In this document: piece by piece, positions 7,328 through 14,675 of the stretch
Layout of the letters: the number at the start of each line of letters is the position of its first letter
Numbering within the stretch: the stretch's first letter is position 1
Origin: a virus
Direction: 5' to 3' (one strand)
IMG/VR virus record: IMGVR_UViG_3300047557_000550
Span: 1 to 25,371 of that record
DNA: 25,371 bases
Made by a program: the position numbers and the translations under genes
Notes under the pieces: generated by a model
Told to the model about the DNA's origin: nothing
The model's database searches: none
Seen by the model: the letters and a program-made list of their open reading frames with translations, nothing else

Positions 7328-8380
7328 ATGGCTATTGGTCGTATTTCCGGTCAGCTCTTAAAGTCAAACTTGCTCCGTGCGGGCGAGAACCTGGCTTTTG
7401 AGACTGATCTTCTCTATCTAGATGTTGTTAACTCTCGTATCGGGATAAGAACAGCAGCCCCCAGCACAGACCTACAAGTAAACGGTCACACAAGAACAAC
7501 CAATCTTACAGTAGATAATCAACTGAACATCGGTGATTTACATTTCACAGGTAATACCATTACCAGTGATTCTTCTACTATCAATTTTGTAGCAGCGGCA
7601 GGCGAAGCCACAGTTTATCATAGTAGACTACAAATAGACGATCTTCAACTGCAAGGAAATACTATTTCTACCACAGTATCAAATAGTTCGATAGAATTAG
7701 ACCCTAGCGGAACAGGCACTGTTAACATCATAGCAAATACCAATATCACAGGAAATTTAAACGTTACAGGAAATGTTAACGCTACAGGAAATGTGGTAAT
7801 AGGTGGAAACATTCAGATCGGCGATGCCCTTACAGATGATATTATTATCAATGCTTCAATACGCAGCGACCTAGTTCCTCAAACAGATAATACATACGAC
7901 TTAGGTTCTCCTGCATTTAGATGGAGAGCAGTATACGCATTTAACTTATACACTGATTCTATTAATGTTCCAACATTAGATGTTGGAAATTTAATGTTTC
8001 GCGATAATGAAATTACCACTACTACAGGTTTAGATTTATATATCGACGGTAACGGAGCCGGCGGCGTTCGTTTAGGTAACTTTAGAATCGTTGATAACGT
8101 AATCACTAATGTTGTATCTGGAGCAGTATCTCAAATCGTTCAATCAGGAACAGGATATTTTAAGATACAAGGAACCAACGGATTTGTTCCACCAACAGGT
8201 ACCAATGCAGAAAGACCCACTGCCTACGCAGTATTAGGTATGACTAGATTTAATACCAATTCAAAAGCTCTAGAAGTATGGGACGGTGCGACCTGGGCGA
8301 GTCCTGCAGGTACATCGGGTGCAGTGTCTGCAGCACAGGCAGAAGACATCGCTATATCGTGGGCGTTAACATTAGGATAA
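7328..8380 (+). CDS. Fibre protein, second of two tandem paralogues
   Basis: This is a 350-residue paralogue of the 6097 product: IGRISGQLLKSNLLRAG, LAFETDLLYL and RIGI near the N-terminus, then LTVDNQL, LDPSGTGTV and a four-unit hexapeptide solenoid (about residues 139-162). YDLGSPAFRWRAVYA, YIDGNGAGGVRLG and the shared C-terminal module PPTGTNAERP ... GMTRFNT ... LEVWDGATWAS follow. A tail AAQAEDIAISWALTLG ends the protein. Start ATG 7328 has GGAG 5 nt upstream. The first ~39 codons are richer in CGT, GAG, CTC and CTG than the rest, which prefers AGA, GAA and TTA/CTA, suggesting a different recent history for the leader and N-terminus. It probably belongs to a late unit with the 8385-9117 genes. 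Fibre role inferred from architecture. Confidence 0.87.
   Translation: MAIGRISGQLLKSNLLRAGENLAFETDLLYLDVVNSRIGIRTAAPSTDLQVNGHTRTTNLTVDNQLNIGDLHFTGNTITSDSSTINFVAAAGEATVYHSRLQIDDLQLQGNTISTTVSNSSIELDPSGTGTVNIIANTNITGNLNVTGNVNATGNVVIGGNIQIGDALTDDIIINASIRSDLVPQTDNTYDLGSPAFRWRAVYAFNLYTDSINVPTLDVGNLMFRDNEITTTTGLDLYIDGNGAGGVRLGNFRIVDNVITNVVSGAVSQIVQSGTGYFKIQGTNGFVPPTGTNAERPTAYAVLGMTRFNTNSKALEVWDGATWASPAGTSGAVSAAQAEDIAISWALTLG
7742..7813 (+). repeat. 18-nt tandem repeat encoding hexapeptide solenoid
   Basis: Four six-codon units read NITGNL, NVTGNV, NATGNV, VIGGNI. The first three share ACAGGAAAT at 7748, 7766 and 7784, an exact 18-nt period at DNA level. Such periodic repeats can change copy number by slippage and so alter shaft length. 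Confidence 0.8.
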
Positions 8381-8384
8381 AATT

Positions 8385-8717
8385 ATGCCAACAGTTTTCA
8401 AACATAGTTTAGTAACACAAATAGGAACAAATCCAACAGACGTTGTTGAAATAGGTGGTGGCGTTAGAGCCACAGTTATTGGTTGTAATCTAGCCAATGT
8501 AACTGATTATGACACCATAGTTGCTGATGTGCAAGTTGTGGGAGCAGATACTACAGTTAGTTATTATGTCAAGGGGTTAGCGATACCGCCTAATACATCA
8601 GTCAAAGTTGTAACACAGGGAGAAAAATTAATTCTTCCAGAAAATACAGAATTAAGAATAGTAAGCGACACAGCAGATAGCATAGATGCTACTGTGAGTT
8701 ATGTAGAGATATCATAA
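8385..8717 (+). CDS. Small beta-sandwich-like structural protein
   Basis: This is a 110-residue, nearly all-beta protein (VRATVIGCNLANV, TVSYYVKGLAIPPN, VKVVTQGEKLILPENTEL in outline), ending ATVSYVEIS. The layout of alternating strands, an IPPN turn, an L.LPENTELRI strand pair and a final VSY strand resembles the small proteins at 5118 and 22353. The start has AGGA 7 nt upstream, overlapping the preceding stop region, with a 4-nt gap to the previous gene. There is no signal peptide, membrane segment or catalytic motif. It sits between a fibre gene and the giant protein genes, so a small adaptor, capping or decoration role is plausible; this is inference from context and fold-like layout only. 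Confidence 0.82.
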   Translation: MPTVFKHSLVTQIGTNPTDVVEIGGGVRATVIGCNLANVTDYDTIVADVQVVGADTTVSYYVKGLAIPPNTSVKVVTQGEKLILPENTELRIVSDTADSIDATVSYVEIS

Positions 8718-8727
8718 GGAGCAGACA

Positions 8728-9102
8728 ATGGCAGGAAATTCAAGTCCGTATTATTTAGGTACTACTCCTACAGAAGGTTTAGGAGACAGTCCTCGTTATT
8801 GGTATGCTCTTCGTAGAAACGACGACGGTGAATTATTTTTAGTAAGAAGTGACCAGATCATAGATAGAGATGCATACGAATTAAACATACCAGGACCACC
8901 AGAAGAAGATTTTGATAATTTTATAGTAGGTGCTGATTATCTTGACGGCATAGATGAAAATCACGAAAAACCAAAAGATAATATGTTTTATCCTCAATAT
9001 AGATGGGATGATAGAAGTTTATTTTATTATGTCGATAATGAAGGTATGTTTGTAGTAAGAATTAATAAAGGATATTCATATCCAACGGGAATTTCCTCAT
9101 AA
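8728..9102 (+). CDS. Acidic aromatic-rich small protein of unknown function
   Basis: This is a 124-residue protein rich in Asp, Glu, Tyr and Phe (RYWYALRRNDDGELFLVR, FDNFIVGADYLDGIDE), with a C-terminal RWDDRSLFYYVDNEGMFVVR hairpin-like segment. It appears as a compact beta domain without recognisable enzymatic residues. Arginine is mostly AGA (6 of 8). AAGGAG lies just before the ATG, which is 11 nt after the previous stop, and the stop lies 15 nt before the giant 9117 gene. The consistent placement immediately before a giant fibre-like protein suggests an accessory virion protein or fibre chaperone, but nothing in the sequence decides between these. I did not recognise a family. Confidence 0.8.
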   Translation: MAGNSSPYYLGTTPTEGLGDSPRYWYALRRNDDGELFLVRSDQIIDRDAYELNIPGPPEEDFDNFIVGADYLDGIDENHEKPKDNMFYPQYRWDDRSLFYYVDNEGMFVVRINKGYSYPTGISS

Positions 9103-9116
9103 ATTAGGATAGTACG

Positions 9117-12100
9117 ATGGCAGAATTTAAGATCACGAGATTTAGATATACATGGAGAGGTAATTGGACCAGCGGTTCAACCACTTATTATAAAGACGAT
9201 GTAGTATATTACAGAGGATCTGCTTGGGTATGTGTGAGACAACATACTTCGTCGGTGTTTGATGATGCACAAACCTATACCGAACCTGGAGACACATTTG
9301 CTAGCCCTGCATGGACTAAGATGGTCGACGGCAGACAATGGTTAGGACAATGGACTAACGGAACTAGATACGATCCGGGTGTGATAGTACAAGCAGGTGG
9401 AAATTTATATCTTTGTGTAGCATCTCATGTATCGTCGACAAATTTTAATTCAGATCTAATTAGATGGGAAGTATTGGCTGTTGGTAGCAATTTTAGAAAT
9501 ACTTGGTCTACAGCTACTCGCTATAGAGTAGGAGACGTTGTTCGTTATAACGGTTACACTTATCAATGTACATTAGAACACACGTCAGGAACGTTATCTG
9601 AAGGAGTGGTAGTAGGCAACAATGATACTATCGAAGACAGCACCGCAGAAACATGGACAGTTTTAATAGAAAATTATACCTATGTAGGCAATTATCAAAC
9701 TACTACACGATACAGAAAAAACGATCTAGTAAAATATGGTGGTTCTATACTTAAATGTATCACCGAACATACTTCGTCTGGAATATCTGGGCAGATAGAT
9801 AATTCAAAATTTGTTACATATCTATCTGGTTTTGAATATGATAATGAGTGGCAATCATCTACATATTATGCTATCGGTGATGTTGTAAGATGGGGCGGCG
9901 TAGTTTATATCGCTGCAGAAAATAATAATAACAGTCAACCAGGCAATAGTGCTGCTTTTAGTTTAGGTAATCCTGCTTGGACAGTAGTAACCAAAGGTCA
10001 GAGTTTCAAAGGCGAATACGATCCTCAATCTAATAGACAATATAGACAAGGAGATGCTGTTCGACGAGGCGGTTCATTATGGGTATGTTTACAAGACCAA
10101 AACACAGATGACAGTTCATTAAGGCCATTCGATACAACCGATTGGGAACTTTTAATAGCAGCCCAAAATTTTAGAGGCTCTTGGAGAGTAGACAGCGATT
10201 ATAATTTATATGATGTTGTTTATTTTAGAGGAAATGTATATTTTGCAAATACACCTCATTATAGTTCTTTTAATGATTTTCCTGGAGATAACGGTTCCGG
10301 ATTTAACTATTGGACCACTGTATTAATAGGCGATCAAAATGCTGCTCTTACGATTTTAGGTGATTTATTAACTTATAATCTACAAAGAAATATTATACAG
10401 GACGGTAGTACATCTTTCACCATCGGAGACCAAAGCACTATAGGAACAACAACTATATCGATTGGCGAAAATGATCAATTATTAGTTGTAGAAAATAATC
10501 AAGGAGATATTGGTTATAAAACTTGGGGTAATATTGAGAGAGTATTTTTTGTAAGAATGAACGGTGTAGACGACGATACCGATCCAAACAGAGGAAAGAA
10601 TTATTTTAAACCCTGGAGAACACTTCGTTATGCTCTGGAAAAAGCCGACGATGGATTTGAAGGTTATACATCGATTAAACTTTCTACAGGAGAATATCAA
10701 GAAGTACTACCGTTGATCGTGCCTAAAAGAACGGCGGTCGTGGGGGAAGAACTTCGTTCGGTGACTATTAGAGCGAACGAACCAATACCGGCATTAGCTA
10801 ACGATGCTCAATATACTATAGAAACGTTAACTAGAATTGGTTTATTATTACCTGATATAATCCAAGGAATAACCGTAACACCTACTACAGGAAATACAGA
10901 ACCCCAAAATACAACAGAATTTGCATTCAATACAGAAACTATAGTAGTTGGTAATCTATGGTCTAGTATCATCGATACTATAAATTTTAAAGTAAATGAT
11001 CTTGGAACTCTGCCAACAGTGTCTGGATCAAATTTAATTACAGCAAATACAGGAAGATTGAAATCAATAATTGTATTAGAAAACAATAGAGAATTTATCA
11101 AAGCAGAAGCTATAGCATATATGGCTTTTGAAAATCCAACATATTCGTTTGACACCGAAAAATGTAGAAGAGATCTAGACAGATTTATCGATGCTGTTCA
11201 GTACGATTTAAGATATCCTGGAAATTATAAATCTATCATGGCCGGTAGATATTATGCTAACGCAGTTACAGGATCACAATTAGAAGATATGTTCTATGTT
11301 AGAGATACTACCGGTATAAGAAATATGACACTCAAAGGATTGTCTGGAACATTACCGTCTCTACAAGAAGGCAATGTATATAGAATTCCTACAGGTGGAG
11401 CATTTGTGTCATTAGATCCAGGTTGGGGCCCTGCGGATGAAAGAACTTGGATTACTAACAGAAGCTGCTATGTGCAAAACGTTACCACATTTGGTACCGG
11501 CGCAGTCGGTCAAAAGATCGATGGATTATTACATAATGGTGGTAATAAGTCTATCGTTTCTAACGACTTCACACAGGTTATTAGCGATGGCATCGGAGCA
11601 TGGGTTCAAAACGGTGGCCGAGCAGAATTAGTTTCGGTGTTTACCTATTACGCACATATCGGTATGTTTGCTAAAGATGGAGGTATTATCCGTGCTACTA
11701 ACGGTAATAGTTCTTACGGAGATTTCGGCGCAGTAGCAGACGGTATCGACCCAGACGAAACTGTTAGATATGGTTATGTTAATACCAGAACAGGTCAAGC
11801 TATAGTTGAATCGGCATTCGCTGGAGAAATTTTAGACTTTATTTTAGGTTTAGAATTTAGAAATTGCGGACAAAATTATACTTCGGCAGGGTATACATTT
11901 ACTAGCTCTGGAACAGGCGCGGTGGCAATACAAGAAGAATTTAGAGATAATTCTATGTTCGAATGCCAAATTTTAAGTGGCGGTAGCGGTTTTACCCAGT
12001 ACGGAAACCAAGCGCAAAGTGGCGGACTCTTTACGATTACGTTAGCCACCGCTGAAACAGCAACACCTGCAGAAGTTATTGGCATGAGAATCATAATCAT

Positions 12101-14648
12101 ATCAGGTGAAGGAACCGGTCAATATGGATATGTTCAAAACTATAATAACTTAACTAAAGTTTTAACAGTTTATAGAGAAAGTGATAATCAACCAGGATGG
12201 GATCACATACTTCCAGGAACTCCTTCAAATCCTTTGTTAACAACTGGTACAAGATATAGAATAGAACCTCGTGTATCGTTTAACGAACCTCCGTATTCTG
12301 CCGAAGAAATAACATTAAATGCGTCAAATTCCTGGGCAGCAGCAGTATACGGAGAAACCAGCCAAACATTTACAGGAGTATCGGGTCAATTAGGAACAGG
12401 TCAAACTGTAGAAGTCACTCCTGCAGCAGCTCAGTTTACAATAGTCAAAGCTGGTAGAAAATATTCTTCAATTACAGTGACCAATGGCGGCGCAGGTTAT
12501 GCAATCGGAGATACTATAATTATAGATGGTGCAAGTGTTGGCGGAATCAGCGGAGAGCACGATATCTCTATTACAGTTTTGACAGTATCTGATGATAGTA
12601 CTAATTCTATATTAACATTTGAAACTTCAGATCCTACATTAATAGCCGAAAGCGGAAAATTTATATTAACACCGTCTTCTGGACACTTCGCAAGATATTC
12701 TTCAGACGGTGATACTTGGACTTCTTTTGATCTTCCTACAGATGGAAATTGGAAATGTCTAGCTGCCGGTGACAATAAATTTGTAGCTATTGCTAACGGA
12801 TCAAATAACGCTGCCAGCAGTAATAACGGTGTCGATTGGACTCAGCGGTTTATGCCTTCTTCGAGAAATTGGAACGGAGTAATATATGGTAAACCGTCTA
12901 CAACTTCCATCGGAGCATTTGTGGCAGTGGCTGGAAATTTAAATTCGGCAGCGTATTCAACCAATGGAACAACATGGACAGCATCTACGATGCCAACTTT
13001 TGGAGATTCTACACTAAACGAGTGGGTAGACATAACTTTTGGATTTGACAAATTTGTAGCTATAGCTAATTCAGGAAATATTGCAGCCGTGGGAACTTGG
13101 AACGGAACTACATTAACTTGGCAAGGTACGATCATGGATGTAATCTCCGATTCATCAGCTAAGGATTGGGTATCTGTTGCTTACGGAAATAGAAGATTCG
13201 TAGCATTGTCCTCTACAGGTGATGTTGGATATAGTTTCGACGGAATAACGTGGTATCCGGCAACTATGCCAAAACAGGACGGGTCAACCATACATAATTG
13301 GAAACAGATTCGATACGGTCAAGGAGTGTTTTTTGCAGTAGGAGATACAGGAAGCAAACTTGTTGGAGGTGATCCGACAACAGGACCTACGACTTTTGCT
13401 GCTACATCATATGATGGCATAGTATGGACCAATAGAACGTTGGCAACTTCATTAGATTGGGGAGTTGTTGCATTTGGAAATCCGGACATAACACTAAATG
13501 ATAGTACTTTGACAAACAGCAAACCTTTCTGGATAGCTGCACCCACAACTAGCAGTGACAAGATTAATAAGATCAATGCAGGATGCAGAGCATTGGGTAG
13601 AGCCGTAGTAGAAGGTACAGGTGTTTCTTATATAAAAATTTGGGAACCGGGTACCGGTTACGTTTCGGATCCTGTCTTATCTATCACTGATCCAGGAAAA
13701 ACAGAAGATGTTGTATACAGAATGAGATTAGCCGACGGTGTGTTAGCTCAACCAACATTTATTACCAAAGGATCGTCTTACAAAACTAGTACAACCAGTG
13801 TTAGTATAATCGGAGATGGTTTCGCTGATATAACTCCTGTTGGTAGATTTATCACGGTAGACGGATTATCTGTTATGCCTGGACCCGGTGCACAATTTTA
13901 TATAGGCGGAGCCTCTACTTATTACACAGCAGTTATTGTTGGAATCGATGAAGAAACAGATGGTAATGGAACCATAAGATCTACGTTCCAAATAAGTCCG
14001 AGACCCACATTATTGAATAATATTGAACACGGTCAAGAAATTGTTATTCGAGAAAAATATAGTCAGGTTCGAATAACTGGACACGACTTCTTAGATGTAG
14101 GCACAGGAAACTTTGAAGAAACAAATTATCCGGAATTGTATGTTGATTATGAGTTCAGTACACAACCATTCCAAGAAGTTCAAAACTTAAATGGTGGTCG
14201 TGTATTCTACACGTCAACAGATCAAGACGGAAACTTTAGAGCAGGCGAGCAATTCGCGGTTGAACAAGCCACAGGTATTATTACCATTAGTGCTGATTTC
14301 TTTGATCTTGCAGGATTAACAGAATTGAGATTGGCAGGTATTAATGTTGGTTCAACGGCAGTTATTAGGGAATTCAGCAAAGATCCATTATTCTTGCAAG
14401 ATTCAAATAATGTTATACCTACTCAAAGAGCAATTAGGTCATATTTACAGTCTAGATTGAATATCGGTGGAGAAGATCTTTTAACTCCTAGTTTTATTGC
14501 AGGTACTGTTAGAGTTGGGCCAAATCTAATTAACAGCACAGCAGATCTTACCATCAACATTCCAATACTAGCAGATTTTTCAGGAAGTCAAGCAGGATTA
14601 GGTGGAAGTTTCTTAGGACAGGCTATGTTCTTTAGAAGTTTTAGATAA
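9117..14648 (+). CDS. Giant modular adhesin/fibre protein A (1843 aa)
   Basis: A likely host-recognition appendage. Order seen: (1) residues about 9-405, seven repeats of the type W..ST.Y..GDVV.Y.G..Y.C...HTSS, resembling chitin/cellulose-binding CBM5/12-like units; (2) from about 477, FFVRMNGVDDDTD ... PWRTLRYALEKA and TGEYQEVLPLIVP, the entry to a right-handed beta-helix (pectate-lyase-like); (3) a Cys-containing helical repeat with C683; (4) more beta-helix (DPGWGP at about 767 to SYGDFGAVADG near 878); (5) GGAGYAIGDTI-type beta modules; (6) residues about 1188-1458, a six-bladed propeller with S.DG.TW boxes; (7) C-terminal YTSTDQDGNFRAG and VIPTQRAIRSYL. No catalytic lyase or glycosidase residues were identified. 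ATG 9117 follows AGGATAG and a 14-nt gap. It is a shorter paralogue of the next gene. Confidence 0.9.
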   Translation: MAEFKITRFRYTWRGNWTSGSTTYYKDDVVYYRGSAWVCVRQHTSSVFDDAQTYTEPGDTFASPAWTKMVDGRQWLGQWTNGTRYDPGVIVQAGGNLYLCVASHVSSTNFNSDLIRWEVLAVGSNFRNTWSTATRYRVGDVVRYNGYTYQCTLEHTSGTLSEGVVVGNNDTIEDSTAETWTVLIENYTYVGNYQTTTRYRKNDLVKYGGSILKCITEHTSSGISGQIDNSKFVTYLSGFEYDNEWQSSTYYAIGDVVRWGGVVYIAAENNNNSQPGNSAAFSLGNPAWTVVTKGQSFKGEYDPQSNRQYRQGDAVRRGGSLWVCLQDQNTDDSSLRPFDTTDWELLIAAQNFRGSWRVDSDYNLYDVVYFRGNVYFANTPHYSSFNDFPGDNGSGFNYWTTVLIGDQNAALTILGDLLTYNLQRNIIQDGSTSFTIGDQSTIGTTTISIGENDQLLVVENNQGDIGYKTWGNIERVFFVRMNGVDDDTDPNRGKNYFKPWRTLRYALEKADDGFEGYTSIKLSTGEYQEVLPLIVPKRTAVVGEELRSVTIRANEPIPALANDAQYTIETLTRIGLLLPDIIQGITVTPTTGNTEPQNTTEFAFNTETIVVGNLWSSIIDTINFKVNDLGTLPTVSGSNLITANTGRLKSIIVLENNREFIKAEAIAYMAFENPTYSFDTEKCRRDLDRFIDAVQYDLRYPGNYKSIMAGRYYANAVTGSQLEDMFYVRDTTGIRNMTLKGLSGTLPSLQEGNVYRIPTGGAFVSLDPGWGPADERTWITNRSCYVQNVTTFGTGAVGQKIDGLLHNGGNKSIVSNDFTQVISDGIGAWVQNGGRAELVSVFTYYAHIGMFAKDGGIIRATNGNSSYGDFGAVADGIDPDETVRYGYVNTRTGQAIVESAFAGEILDFILGLEFRNCGQNYTSAGYTFTSSGTGAVAIQEEFRDNSMFECQILSGGSGFTQYGNQAQSGGLFTITLATAETATPAEVIGMRIIIISGEGTGQYGYVQNYNNLTKVLTVYRESDNQPGWDHILPGTPSNPLLTTGTRYRIEPRVSFNEPPYSAEEITLNASNSWAAAVYGETSQTFTGVSGQLGTGQTVEVTPAAAQFTIVKAGRKYSSITVTNGGAGYAIGDTIIIDGASVGGISGEHDISITVLTVSDDSTNSILTFETSDPTLIAESGKFILTPSSGHFARYSSDGDTWTSFDLPTDGNWKCLAAGDNKFVAIANGSNNAASSNNGVDWTQRFMPSSRNWNGVIYGKPSTTSIGAFVAVAGNLNSAAYSTNGTTWTASTMPTFGDSTLNEWVDITFGFDKFVAIANSGNIAAVGTWNGTTLTWQGTIMDVISDSSAKDWVSVAYGNRRFVALSSTGDVGYSFDGITWYPATMPKQDGSTIHNWKQIRYGQGVFFAVGDTGSKLVGGDPTTGPTTFAATSYDGIVWTNRTLATSLDWGVVAFGNPDITLNDSTLTNSKPFWIAAPTTSSDKINKINAGCRALGRAVVEGTGVSYIKIWEPGTGYVSDPVLSITDPGKTEDVVYRMRLADGVLAQPTFITKGSSYKTSTTSVSIIGDGFADITPVGRFITVDGLSVMPGPGAQFYIGGASTYYTAVIVGIDEETDGNGTIRSTFQISPRPTLLNNIEHGQEIVIREKYSQVRITGHDFLDVGTGNFEETNYPELYVDYEFSTQPFQEVQNLNGGRVFYTSTDQDGNFRAGEQFAVEQATGIITISADFFDLAGLTELRLAGINVGSTAVIREFSKDPLFLQDSNNVIPTQRAIRSYLQSRLNIGGEDLLTPSFIAGTVRVGPNLINSTADLTINIPILADFSGSQAGLGGSFLGQAMFFRSFR
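9141..10335 (+). repeat. Seven CBM5/12-like N-terminal repeats in protein A
   Basis: Seven units of about 50-65 residues each carry a W/Y....(T/R)Y..(G/K)D.V.(Y/R).G..(Y/W).(C/A) core. Units 1, 3 and 4 also end in HTS. The aromatic and GDVV.Y.G pattern recalls chitin-binding type 3 / CBM5-12 modules, hence a sugar-binding suggestion. The last units (5-7) lose the Cys or HTS signature. Confidence 0.75.
11067..11280 (+). repeat. Cys-containing helical repeat, uninterrupted copy (protein A)
   Basis: The pattern is L..NREFIKAEAIAYM ... EKCRRDLDRFIDAVQYDLRYPGNY, with the conserved KC.RD Cys at residue 683. Four copies occur in protein B. Here the segment between the first helix and KC.RD is only a dozen residues, giving the ancestral-looking arrangement. 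Confidence 0.75.
12678..13500 (+). repeat. Six-bladed beta-propeller repeats in protein A
   Basis: Six Asp-box-like motifs were read: YSSDGDTW, SSNNGVDW, YSTNGTTW, TWNGTTLTW, YSFDGITW and TSYDGIVW. Each is followed by a W..i.(Y/F)G...FVA(I/L/V) strand pair. The spacing of about 40-55 residues is typical of a BNR/sialidase-like propeller. No sialidase Arg triad was identified, so a binding rather than hydrolytic role is more likely. Confidence 0.75.
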
Positions 14649-14656
14649 GATAAATA
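14649..14656 (+). promoter_or_regulatory. Probable late promoter (GATAAATA) for giant protein B
   Basis: GATAAATA matches the late octamer at seven of eight bases. It lies directly after the protein A stop codon and 19 nt before ATG 14676. A start near 14662 would still include the CGGAG ribosome binding site at 14665-14669. Confidence 0.6.
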
Positions 14657-14675
14657 TTAATATTCGGAGTATGCA

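Noticed and set aside
7219-7401. 60-residue open frame starting in the leader of the 7328 gene
   Set aside because: It has a TTG start without a ribosome binding site, overlaps the real gene out of frame, and has no protein-like features beyond chance.
9098-9105. CATAAATT as a late promoter for giant protein A
   Set aside because: The last base mismatches, and the predicted start would fall inside or beyond the ribosome binding site of the 9117 gene.
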